From the NCBI GenBank assembly GCA_002591705.1, contig PAAB01000047.1, positions 20,160 through 26,491 of the forward strand: a stretch of DNA of 6,332 nt, written 5' to 3'. The stretch is from Phycisphaerae bacterium. GTDB taxonomy: Bacteria; Planctomycetota; Phycisphaerae; Phycisphaerales; SM1A02. This document shows positions 1-6,197 of this stretch, in pieces; the stretch's first letter is position 1, and every line of letters starts with the position of its first letter. The notes below the pieces were generated by a model. That model worked only from the letters and a program-made list of their open reading frames with translations. It was not told the DNA's origin and did not search any database. Both the position numbers and the translations under genes were made by a program.

Positions 1-1
1 C

Positions 2-1297
2 GAGGCCACGAACGTGATCGAGGTCACGCTCGGCGAGTTCCTCTCGGAGGAGATCGATCTCGGGAAGGGGAAGATCGTCGAGCGGGATTCCCACGGGGAC
101 GACTACGCGGGGCTGTCCGACTGGGCCCGTTCCCACTTCGATGCCGATCTGAAGATCTCCAAGCTGCAGGACATGGGCCGCGACGAGATCGTGGACGCCC
201 TGACGGCGGCCGCCGAACGCAAGATCGCCTCCACCAGCCTGGACGATCTCGATCCCTTCCTCGTCGAGGACTACACCAAGCGCGAGCTTGCGACCTGGGT
301 CTCGTCGAAGTTCGACATCGAATGCACGGCCGACGAGTTCAAGGACATGGAGTCGCCGGACGTGGTGTCGGAATACCTGAAGGATCGGGCGCGGGAACTC
401 TACCGGCAGCGCGAAAGTCGATATCCGGTCGATTTCGTGATGGATCTCACCACGAACATGATGCAGCAGGACGCGCGTCGTGCCCTCGACCAGTTCACCA
501 AGTGGACCCGGCACCGCTACGAACTCGATTGGGAGCCCGAGAAGCTTCCCTCCACCAACCCCATGGTGCTGCGTGACATTCTCTACGCCGAGGCCGAGAA
601 GTGGGACGAGGCCGCGATCCGCGACCGGGCCCGGCGGGCCCTCCCGCACGCGACGGATCGGGAGTCGTTCGACGCGTGGAGCAGGGAGCACGTCGGTGTC
701 ACCATGCCCGAGCACTTCGCAGAGCTCTTCGAGACGGATCGTGAACAGGCGCTGTTTGACTTCTTCACCGAAGTGCTCCGGATCGAGATGCTGCAGTTCG
801 AACGGTGGATCCTGCTCCAGATCGTCGACGGGGCCTGGAAGGATCACCTCCATTCCATGGATCAGTTGCGTGAGGCGATCGGCTACCGAAGCTTCAGCCA
901 GCTTGATCCCCGCATCGAGTACAAGCGGGAGGGAGCGAAGCTGTTCGAGGACATGCACGAGGAGGTGCGTGATCGGGTCACCGATCTGATCTTCAAGGCG
1001 AGGTTGCAGCCGCAGGTCGCACCGCCCCAGTCCGCGCCGGACCCCGCCGGGGTGCCGGAGCAGCCGGCGGCCACGGGAACGACGCAGCAGCGTCGGACCA
1101 TCGAGGCCGCCCAGCAGGCGGGTGCGCCGGAGCCGCGTCAGGCTCCCAGATCGAATCGTCCCGCCAACGCATCCGCGACGCGGGGTCGCAACGAGATGGT
1201 GACCGTTCTCGATCCCAAGACCGGCAAGAAGGAAACCATGAAGTTCAAGAAGGCCAAGCCGCTGATCCAGCAGGGATGGCGTCTGGTCGACGGCTGA
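2..1297 (+). CDS. secA: Preprotein translocase ATPase SecA, C-terminal part (5' end outside window)
   Basis: SecA is the ATPase motor that drives unfolded preproteins through the SecYEG channel. The frame is open to the left edge, so the GTG at 14 is not the start; about 431 C-terminal residues are present. The motor domains and preprotein cross-linking domain are missing. The first ~260 residues are an expanded helical-wing region built of repeated helical units with a conserved Trp (see repeat entry). The helical scaffold signature follows at about 803-960: ERWILLQIVDGAWKDHL, then MDQLREAIGYR and DPRIEYKREG, which is diagnostic of SecA. After that come ~60 residues of Pro/Ala/Gln-rich linker (about 1013-1190) and a basic tail ending KKAKPLIQQGWRLVDG. 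The usual C-terminal zinc motif (CxCxSGxxxxxCH) is absent. It ends in TGA and converges on the membrane-protein gene, with 31 bp between the stops. Identity is secure; the planctomycete-type assignment is inference. Confidence 0.95.
   Translation, partial: EATNVIEVTLGEFLSEEIDLGKGKIVERDSHGDDYAGLSDWARSHFDADLKISKLQDMGRDEIVDALTAAAERKIASTSLDDLDPFLVEDYTKRELATWVSSKFDIECTADEFKDMESPDVVSEYLKDRARELYRQRESRYPVDFVMDLTTNMMQQDARRALDQFTKWTRHRYELDWEPEKLPSTNPMVLRDILYAEAEKWDEAAIRDRARRALPHATDRESFDAWSREHVGVTMPEHFAELFETDREQALFDFFTEVLRIEMLQFERWILLQIVDGAWKDHLHSMDQLREAIGYRSFSQLDPRIEYKREGAKLFEDMHEEVRDRVTDLIFKARLQPQVAPPQSAPDPAGVPEQPAATGTTQQRRTIEAAQQAGAPEPRQAPRSNRPANASATRGRNEMVTVLDPKTGKKETMKFKKAKPLIQQGWRLVDG
110..790 (+). 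repeat. Four degenerate helical repeats within SecA wing region (protein-level)
   Basis: Four segments of about 40 residues share a pattern: a hydrophobic residue, two or three residues, Trp, four or five residues, then an aromatic or hydrophobic residue, an acidic/hydrophobic stretch, and a final amphipathic helix. The copies start at GLSDWARSHFDADL (110-229), RELATWVSSKFDIEC (281-403), ALDQFTKWTRHRYELDW (482-604) and SFDAWSREHVGVTM (665-790). The Trp codons are spaced 58, 69 and 58 residues apart. Copies 1 and 2 are most alike, sharing L..W....FD and a later DM; copies 3 and 4 are more diverged. Typical SecA has one such unit in its helical wing domain (E. coli: GLQERLKNDFDLDL, from memory). 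This reads as tandem expansion of that unit, but it is a by-eye alignment. Confidence 0.5.
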
Positions 1298-1313
1298 GCG
1301 GGGACAACGGGCT

Positions 1314-1341
1314 CCGGGGGTGCGCCGATCAGGCTCCCCGG
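1314..1341. terminator. Weak candidate hairpin between convergent secA and membrane-protein gene
   Basis: CCGGGG at 1314-1319 can pair with CCCCGG at 1336-1341, and an inner GCC (1324-1326) can pair with GGC (1332-1334). It lies just past the secA stop and overlaps the last codons of the opposing gene. There is no T-tract on either strand, so a role as a bidirectional terminator is only suggested by position. In sequence this GC-rich, such stems arise by chance. Confidence 0.22.
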
Positions 1342-2462
1342 GCGGGGGCCAGTCGTCCCGTGAGGATCGGTATCACGACGGCCATTGCCGCCGCCGGCAG
1401 CAGCCACCACGTGGGGCTGCCGACCATTCCGAGTTCCGCCAGGACGAAGGTGAGGGCGAGGGTCGCGATCAATGCGGTTCCCACTCGCCTGGTCCGCGCT
1501 GCGGCCCGAGGCCACATGAAACTCAGCACCCAGATCGGAACCGCGAGGCCGTAGAACCCGAGGAAGCGCAGGTAGGTGTCGTTGAGCAGGGAGGTCTTGG
1601 CGACGTCCAGCAGATCGGCCGTCCACACCAGTGGTACGGGAAGGACTGCAACCAGCACGAGCACCCGCGTGGAGCCCCAGCGGCCGGGTCCGGGCTCGCC
1701 CGTTGCCATCAGTTCCCGGAGATGGGCCCCGGTGGTGAAGATCACCTGCAGCAGCCAGAACAGCAGCACGACGCCGATGCCGACGCCGTTCCAGTGCTCG
1801 ATGTTCCAGTAGGACGTCACGAACAGGAGTACCGCCATGAAGGTGATGCCGAAGACGGCGAACGCATGTCGGCTCGGTGTCTCCTGTCGCGCCCGGTGGA
1901 AGGTCAGGTCCAGGTAGGGGGAGAGCAGGAAGCCGATCGCGATGATGGGGGCGGCGCCCCACAGCTCCGGTGGGGGCACGCTGCCGCGGTCGGGAATCTG
2001 ATCCATGAACTGGGTCCCGACGAGTCCGAAGCAGACCATGGTCCATGCGAACAGCAGGGTGGCGGTGAGCAGCCATCCGAGCAGCGGCATGCAGGCGACC
2101 AGCAGGGCCAGGCCGAGCACCAGGGCCGGAATCAGCACCATGCCCGTCGATGAGGGAACGAGGGCATCGAAGCCGAAATGACAGGCCAGTGCCGTGATCC
2201 AGAACAGCTGAAAGGCGATGGTCACGCAGGAGAACCACCGCATTGCTCCACGGTGCTGCTGCACCATCGCGGCCGATTGCACCCGGGAACGGACGAGGTA
2301 TCCCATTGCGGCGCAGCCCAGCACGTTCGGTATCGCGAACAGCCAGAATCCCGGCCAGCCCCACCGCTCGATCAGCAGCAGCGGCAGCCACATTCCGATG
2401 CACCAGGTCCAGCTGCATGTGCAGTAGAGGCCCCAGCCGATCGTCTTGAGTAGTGGACCCAT
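1329..2462 (-). CDS. Polytopic inner-membrane protein, about 12 transmembrane helices, function unknown
   Basis: I do not recognise a named family. The 377-residue protein is almost entirely hydrophobic. Likely membrane segments lie near residues 12-31, 36-57, 76-97, 107-127, 129-149, 168-188, 200-219, 226-246, 266-284, 297-317, 329-348 and 351-370. Conspicuous stretches are a Trp/Cys-rich first helix (CTCSWTWCIGMW), FAIPNVLG in helix 2, and FLLSPYLDLTFHRARQ at 178-193 after helix 6, where a polar and charged motif directly follows a helix. Twelve helices of about this length suit a secondary transporter or a permease-like protein, but no transporter signature is clear. The ATG at 2462 is chosen because the hydrophobic protein begins there and a GGAG lies 11 nt upstream. 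An ATG at 2525 would add 21 polar residues, overlap the upstream gene by 29 bp and lacks a ribosome site. It follows the hotdog gene by 34 bp on the same strand, probably in one transcript. Confidence 0.8.
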   Translation of the reverse strand: MGPLLKTIGWGLYCTCSWTWCIGMWLPLLLIERWGWPGFWLFAIPNVLGCAAMGYLVRSRVQSAAMVQQHRGAMRWFSCVTIAFQLFWITALACHFGFDALVPSSTGMVLIPALVLGLALLVACMPLLGWLLTATLLFAWTMVCFGLVGTQFMDQIPDRGSVPPPELWGAAPIIAIGFLLSPYLDLTFHRARQETPSRHAFAVFGITFMAVLLFVTSYWNIEHWNGVGIGVVLLFWLLQVIFTTGAHLRELMATGEPGPGRWGSTRVLVLVAVLPVPLVWTADLLDVAKTSLLNDTYLRFLGFYGLAVPIWVLSFMWPRAAARTRRVGTALIATLALTFVLAELGMVGSPTWWLLPAAAMAVVIPILTGRLAPARGA

Positions 2463-2473
2463 GGGCCGCGAAG

Positions 2474-2477
2474 CTCC
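2474..2477 (-). promoter_or_regulatory. Shine-Dalgarno GGAG supporting the 2462 start
   Basis: On the minus strand GGAG lies 11 nt before the ATG at 2462. The spacing is somewhat long but usable. The alternative ATG at 2525 has no purine-rich site before it, so this site favours the shorter protein, whose start also sits just before the first membrane helix. Confidence 0.4.
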
Positions 2478-2496
2478 GTGGCCGGTGGCAACGAGA

Positions 2497-3132
2497 TCAG
2501 TTCTTGGCGGTCCGACGCGCGGCATGCTGCCGCTTGCGTCGTCGCTTGGCTTCGATCATCTGCTTGGGCGTGCAGTGGAAGGTCATCGAGCACTTGCCGA
2601 CCCGAAGGTTCCGACCCCGATTCTTGAGGATCTGGTTGATCTCGAGTTCGAGATCGATGTTGAACTCGCCGCCGAGCTCCTTGTTCTCCTTCACCGCGAC
2701 CATGACGGATTCACCGTCCCGGATGGAGTAGATGGCGGGGCCGAGGCAGGGGCGGAGAAAGTCGTACTTCATCTGCTTGCAGACCACGTTGTAGTCGCTG
2801 CCGCATTCGGAGAACAGGAACATGCCCGCGGCCACCTCGGAGTTGCCCAGCAGGGCGGCACCGGCCATGGCGTTGTACCAGTTCCGATTCACCCGCTTGA
2901 AGGGCAGAACCGCCTCGAACCGCGAGCGGCCCTCGCGGCGCATCTGAATGCCGCTTCGCCATGCGAAGGGAAGCCAGATGAGACTGCACACACGATGCCA
3001 GAAGTTGTTCTTCGTGCTCAACCGGCTGATGAACGCCTCGGCCCGCTGGTACAGGGTGGGCCGGATCGGCAGGCCGTCCGGATTGAGGACCAGCGAGGTG
3101 GTGCCGTTGGGTTGCGTCTCGATGCGGCTCAT
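2497..3132 (-). CDS. Hotdog-fold protein, DUF4442/thioesterase-like
   Basis: The 211-residue protein looks like the DUF4442 branch of the hotdog (PaaI/YiiD-like) thioesterase superfamily, which usually handles acyl-CoA or related thioesters in the cytoplasm. Residues 1-70 are a helical, family-variable lead. The hotdog begins at about residue 72 (FEAVLPFKRVNRNWYNAMAG), with the long central helix at about 84-107, and the strands follow at about 114-137 (YNVVCKQMKYDFLRPCLGPA) and 155-187. The last ~17 residues are strongly basic (KRRRKRQHAARRTAK), unusual for this fold and possibly a nucleic-acid or membrane-surface contact. The start at 3132 is the only ATG giving a complete domain; upstream the frame runs open but antisense to the next gene. 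A weak GAGAG lies 9 nt before it. It is first of two minus-strand genes, with the 12-helix membrane protein next. Substrate is unknown, and the family call is by pattern, not by search. Confidence 0.75.
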   Translation of the reverse strand: MSRIETQPNGTTSLVLNPDGLPIRPTLYQRAEAFISRLSTKNNFWHRVCSLIWLPFAWRSGIQMRREGRSRFEAVLPFKRVNRNWYNAMAGAALLGNSEVAAGMFLFSECGSDYNVVCKQMKYDFLRPCLGPAIYSIRDGESVMVAVKENKELGGEFNIDLELEINQILKNRGRNLRVGKCSMTFHCTPKQMIEAKRRRKRQHAARRTAKN

Positions 3133-3182
3133 GGTTGCATGCTCTCGGGGGGAAGCACCACCTGCAGTGCTCCGCGATCGGT

Positions 3183-3188
3183 ATCTTA
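3183..3188 (-). promoter_or_regulatory. Candidate -10 box for the hotdog/membrane-protein operon
   Basis: TAAGAT on the minus strand (4 of 6 matches to TATAAT) lies about 50 nt upstream of the ATG at 3132, in an AT-richer spot of the 132-bp divergent region. The hexamer 17 nt further upstream, TGGATC, is a poor -35 match (3 of 6). This is the best-looking site on that strand here, but the support is weak. I see no convincing promoter for the plus-strand gene at 3265 in the same interval. Confidence 0.25.
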
Positions 3189-3264
3189 GGTGCTCGACCA
3201 TCGCTGATCCAGCCCGAATCCGGGATCCGGTAATGGGCCTCGGCATACCCCTTGGAATCCCGCC

Positions 3265-4086
3265 ATGTCCATCCATCGAACCGCAACCTGCTCCTGGAGC
3301 CTCCAGCCCTCGACGCCCGAGGAACTCGTCGATCGCCTCCGTCGCACCGGTTTGCGGGCGGTCCAGTTGGCGCTCACCCCGGTGGTTCGTGATCCGGATC
3401 GATGGGCAGCGGTGTTCGATGGACTCGCCGATGACGGAATTGAAATCGTCAGCGGCATGATGGAACCTCTCGATGAGGACTACTCCAGTCTGGAAGCGAT
3501 AGCGCAAACGGGCGGAGTCCGTCCCGATTCCACCTGGGACGGCAATCTCCGGATGGCGAACGAGATCGCCGACTGTGCGGCCCGGAACGCGATCGATCTC
3601 GTCACCCTGCATGCAGGATTCATTCCGAAGGATCCCCGAGATCCGGAACGCAGCACCATGCTGGATCGTCTGCGACGGGTCGTGGAGGTCTTCGCCGGTC
3701 GCGGGGTTCGCGTGGCCTTCGAGACCGGACAGGAGACCGCCGCCACCCTGTTGGAGGTGTTGGATGCGTTGTCGCATCCGGCCCTCGGGGTCAACTTCGA
3801 TCCGGCCAACATGATTCTCTACGGCAAGGGCGACCCGATCGAAGCATTCCGGGCGCTGGTACCGCACGTGGTCCAGGTGCACGTGAAGGACGCCGTCCCC
3901 ACCGGGAAGCCAGGAACCTGGGGGACCGAGACTCCCGCGGGCGATGGTGCCGTCGACTGGCCGGCCTTCCTCTCCATCGTCGAGGGAATGGATCGTCCCG
4001 TGGATCTGGTGATCGAGCGGGAGGGCGGCGACCGACGCATCGAGGACATTCGCACCGCAATCGAACTGCTGGAGAGGCACGCATGA
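3265..4086 (+). CDS. Sugar phosphate isomerase/epimerase-like TIM-barrel protein (AP endonuclease family 2 fold)
   Basis: The 273-residue protein matches the xylose-isomerase-like TIM-barrel superfamily, which contains sugar and inositol isomerases, epimerases and dehydratases that use a divalent metal. Length is typical. The expected metal-ligand pattern is visible: Glu153 in VAFETGQE, Asp179 in GVNFDPAN, His206 in VQVHVKD and Glu251 in LVIERE. His116 in LVTLHAGF and the loop GDGAVDW (226-232) are further family landmarks. There is no signal peptide, so it should act in the cytoplasm. The ATG at 3265 gives a normal first strand (TATCSWSL) and has a weak GGAA upstream. Its stop overlaps the start of the GGT gene (ATGA), so the two are translationally coupled. 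The exact substrate cannot be read from sequence; the coupling with GGT does not point to a known pathway. Confidence 0.88.
   Translation: MSIHRTATCSWSLQPSTPEELVDRLRRTGLRAVQLALTPVVRDPDRWAAVFDGLADDGIEIVSGMMEPLDEDYSSLEAIAQTGGVRPDSTWDGNLRMANEIADCAARNAIDLVTLHAGFIPKDPRDPERSTMLDRLRRVVEVFAGRGVRVAFETGQETAATLLEVLDALSHPALGVNFDPANMILYGKGDPIEAFRALVPHVVQVHVKDAVPTGKPGTWGTETPAGDGAVDWPAFLSIVEGMDRPVDLVIEREGGDRRIEDIRTAIELLERHA
4071..4077 (+). promoter_or_regulatory. Ribosome binding site for the GGT gene, inside the isomerase gene
   Basis: GGAGAGG lies inside the last codons of the isomerase gene, with the GGAG core 8 nt before the overlapping ATGA at 4083-4086. It is the clearest Shine-Dalgarno sequence in the window. 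It supports both the 4083 start and translational coupling. Confidence 0.6.
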
Positions 4087-5795
4087 ACAGGCTGCTCGCG
4101 TTGTGGCTGTTGTGCACCGGCTGTTCGGCGGCCGGACCGACCGGCAACGTCGTTCCGGCCGAGCACGTGTACGAGCAGGGGGCCGTGGCGGCCGACCATC
4201 CGCTGGCCTCCGAGGCGGGAGCACGCATGCTCCGTGCGGGCGGCAATGCCATGGATGCGGCGGTGGCGGCAAGTTTCTGCCTGTCGGTGGTCGATCCCTT
4301 CTCCTGCGGAATCGGGGGAGGTGGGTTCATGGTGGTCTGGGATCCCGCAACGCAGAAGGCGTGGGCCCTCAACTACCGCGAGACGGCGCCCGCATCGATG
4401 CGTCCGGATACGTTCTCGTCCCTCGATGATCCGCTGGCCAGTCGGTACGGAGCCTTGTCGGTCGGTGTTCCGGGCAACGTCGCCGGACTGTTGGAGGCGC
4501 TGGATCGCTGGGGAACCCTCGATCGTGCAACGGTACTGGCCCCGGCCATCGAACACGCCAGGAACGGATTCCCCGTCAACGCCGCCTATCTCTCGGCCGT
4601 GGACTGGGTTCGTTCGGTCCGCACCAGGCATCCACGATTGGAGCCGGTTTCCCAGTGGGTGTGGGATCATCTGTGCGGTGGAGGATCGCTCGTCCTCGGT
4701 GACGTCGTTCGTCAGCCGGGCCAGGCGGACGTGTTGGACCGCATCGCCCGCGACGGCGCCGCGGCCTTCTACGAGGGTCCGGTCGCCGAGGCGATCGTGG
4801 CAACGATCGCGGCCCACGGCGGCGACATGACCCGGTCCGATCTCCGCGCGTACGCACCCGCGACCGTGCCGGCGCTGCGCTCGCCGCTGGTCTTCGATCG
4901 GTACACGCTGCTTTCGATGCCCCCTCCCAGCAGCGGTGGAATCGCAATGCAGCAGATGCTCCGGATGATCGACCGCCGGCTGGTGGATGTCCCGAATCCA
5001 TCGCTGCACGATCCCCGGTGGGTGCAGCTCGTGACCGAGACGATGAAGCATGCCTTCGCGGATCGGGCCACCCACCTGGCGGACGGAACCTTCCAGCCCG
5101 TTCCGGTGGATCGCCTGCTCGACGGGCGGTACGTGGTTGGTCGCGCCGATGCGATCGATCTGGATCGAACCGGCGTTCCCACCGACTACGGTTCCGTGGC
5201 GCCGCCGCCGTCCGATTCGGGGACGAGTCATCTCAGCGTGGTGGACGCCGACGGCATGGCGGTCGCCTGCACCGAGACGATCAACCTGTCGTTTGGATCG
5301 CTGCTGGCGGTTCCCGAGTACGGAATCGTGCTCAACGATGAACTCGACGACTTCACCGCCCGTCCGGGCGAGGCCAACGCCTTCGGTCTGGTCCAGAGCT
5401 CCGGCAACGCACCGGAGGCGGGCAAGCGTCCGTTGAGTTCCATGTCGCCGACCATCGTGCTCGAGGAAGGGCGGGTGCGACTCGTCGCCGGGGCATCCGG
5501 CGGCCCCCGGATCATCACCGGCACCATGCAGGTGATTCTCAATTGCCTGCTGCTGGACATGACTCCGGCCCGGGCGGTGGCCGCCGCGCGTTTCCACCAT
5601 CAGTGGTTGCCCGACACCCTCCAGTTCGAGGAACGGTGGACCGACCATTCCCTCATCGAATCGATGGAGGGACGGGGGCACGTGGTGGGTCGGCGTCGCG
5701 ACGTCGGGGTGGTGCAGGTGGTCGACGTACTGCCCGACGGCCGCAAGCGGGCCGCCTCCGATCCCCGCAAGGGCGGTCGGCCCGCGGGCCATTGA
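4083..5795 (+). CDS. ggt: Gamma-glutamyltranspeptidase, exported, possible lipoprotein
   Basis: GGT cleaves or transfers the gamma-glutamyl group of glutathione and related compounds outside the cytoplasm. It is made as a proenzyme that cuts itself into large and small subunits, the new N-terminal Thr being the nucleophile. At 570 residues the length is normal. Landmarks in order: a signal-like N-terminus (LLALWLLCTGC; Cys14 could be lipidated, though the -3 residue is Cys rather than the preferred Leu); ADHPLAS and GGNAMDAAVAASF (38-65); CGIGGGGF (75-82); NYRETAP (97-103, with the substrate-carboxylate Arg99); PPSSGGIAM (281-289); the processing/catalytic Thr381 in SGTSHLSVVD; NDELDDF (418-424); KRPLSSMSPT (448-457); SGGPRI (472-477); RFHHQWLPD (503-511). 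The residues before KRPLSS are compatible with the lid loop of E. coli-type enzymes. All key residues are present, so it should be active. It overlaps the isomerase by 4 nt. Confidence 0.95.
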   Translation: MNRLLALWLLCTGCSAAGPTGNVVPAEHVYEQGAVAADHPLASEAGARMLRAGGNAMDAAVAASFCLSVVDPFSCGIGGGGFMVVWDPATQKAWALNYRETAPASMRPDTFSSLDDPLASRYGALSVGVPGNVAGLLEALDRWGTLDRATVLAPAIEHARNGFPVNAAYLSAVDWVRSVRTRHPRLEPVSQWVWDHLCGGGSLVLGDVVRQPGQADVLDRIARDGAAAFYEGPVAEAIVATIAAHGGDMTRSDLRAYAPATVPALRSPLVFDRYTLLSMPPPSSGGIAMQQMLRMIDRRLVDVPNPSLHDPRWVQLVTETMKHAFADRATHLADGTFQPVPVDRLLDGRYVVGRADAIDLDRTGVPTDYGSVAPPPSDSGTSHLSVVDADGMAVACTETINLSFGSLLAVPEYGIVLNDELDDFTARPGEANAFGLVQSSGNAPEAGKRPLSSMSPTIVLEEGRVRLVAGASGGPRIITGTMQVILNCLLLDMTPARAVAAARFHHQWLPDTLQFEERWTDHSLIESMEGRGHVVGRRRDVGVVQVVDVLPDGRKRAASDPRKGGRPAGH

Positions 5796-5816
5796 GCCCT
5801 TTGCCGGCGTGGGCCC

Positions 5817-5822
5817 TACAAT
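5817..5822 (+). promoter_or_regulatory. -10 box TACAAT placed for a leaderless FmdB-like mRNA
   Basis: TACAAT matches the -10 consensus at 5 of 6 positions and ends 6 nt before the ATG at 5829, so transcription would begin at or next to the start codon. The gene has no usable Shine-Dalgarno: the only GGAG (5823-5826) is 2 nt from the ATG, too close to work. A -35-like TTGAGC at 5792-5797 (4 of 6 matches) gives a long 19-nt spacer. It lies in the 33-bp gap after the GGT stop. Confidence 0.45.
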
Positions 5823-5828
5823 GGAGCG

Positions 5829-6122
5829 ATGCCGGTCTACGTCTACGAAATCATCGAGCCCGACGGATCCCAGGGGGAACGGTTCGAAGTCATCCAGCGG
5901 ATGGCCGAGGATCCGTTGACCGAGCATCCGGAGAACGGCAAGCCGGTCCGCCGCGTGATCACCTCGCCCAACATCGCGGGCAACTGGAGTGATCATGCCA
6001 CCAACCAGAAGCTGTCGAACAAGAACCTCGACCGGCTCGGATTCACCAAGTACGAGAAGGCCGGCGGCGGCTTCTACGAGAAGAAGTCCGGCGACGGTCC
6101 GGACGTCATCTCCGCGGACTGA
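5829..6122 (+). CDS. FmdB-like small protein lacking the zinc-ribbon cysteines
   Basis: The 97-residue protein has the frame of the FmdB zinc-ribbon family. It opens MPVYVYE, followed by RFEVIQRMAEDPLTEHPENG and PVRRVI, matching the family order MPxYxYxC..CG..FE..Q.M...PL..CP.CG..V.R.I (from memory). Every position where the family has zinc-binding Cys is replaced: the first knuckle reads IIEPDG and the second HPENG, and the whole protein has no cysteine. Residues 46-97 are a polar tail (SPNIAGNWSDHATNQKLS, NLDRLGFTKYEK, GGGFYEKKSGDGP). FmdB proteins are often called regulators, but their role is poorly defined, and without zinc this one may be a purely structural or protein-binding variant. 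The ATG at 5829 fits the conserved MPxY start. Its likely leaderless promoter suggests expression independent of the GGT gene. Confidence 0.82.
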   Translation: MPVYVYEIIEPDGSQGERFEVIQRMAEDPLTEHPENGKPVRRVITSPNIAGNWSDHATNQKLSNKNLDRLGFTKYEKAGGGFYEKKSGDGPDVISAD

Positions 6123-6145
6123 ACATCCTCGGGTGCAAAACGACA

Positions 6146-6171
6146 GCAGCCGGTCCCGGGGGACCGGCTGC
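6146..6171. terminator. Strong hairpin between convergent FmdB-like gene and tsf
   Basis: GCAGCCGGTCC (6146-6156) pairs perfectly with GGACCGGCTGC (6161-6171), an 11-bp stem with a 4-nt loop. On the minus strand the stem is followed by TGTCGTTTTGC, a short T-run that suits intrinsic termination of tsf. On the plus strand no T-run follows, but the stem lies 23 nt past the FmdB-like stop and could still end that transcript. It is best read as a shared terminator. Confidence 0.75.
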
Positions 6172-6197
6172 GTGCGTGATTCGGTGATGTCCGATCG

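Noticed and set aside
1320..2153. Plus-strand 277-residue frame opposite the membrane protein
   Set aside because: It is rich in Gly, Gln, Glu, Arg and His with no hydrophobic core; it is the complement of hydrophobic codons on the minus strand.
2463..2525. Earlier ATG (2525) for the 12-helix membrane protein
   Set aside because: It would overlap the upstream gene by 29 bp, adds 21 polar residues and has no ribosome binding site, while the ATG at 2462 has GGAG upstream.
2446..3189. Plus-strand 247-residue frame opposite the hotdog gene
   Set aside because: It has no family pattern, and the opposite strand encodes a credible hotdog domain.
3133..4272. Upstream extension of the hotdog frame on the minus strand
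   Set aside because: The sequence before the ATG at 3132 is antisense to the isomerase and ggt and has no recognisable domain; the hotdog gene is complete without it.
5779..5790. Perfect 12-bp palindrome GGCCCGCGGGCC near the end of ggt
   Set aside because: It lies inside coding sequence in a GC-rich stretch, leaves no room for a hairpin loop, and is likely chance.
3819..6194. Very long open minus-strand frame continuing from tsf, antisense to the FmdB-like gene, ggt and the isomerase
   Set aside because: Its translation past 6195 is rich in Arg, Gly, His and Pro with no domain pattern, and it mirrors well-supported plus-strand genes. It is an effect of high GC content, apart from the first EF-Ts residues.
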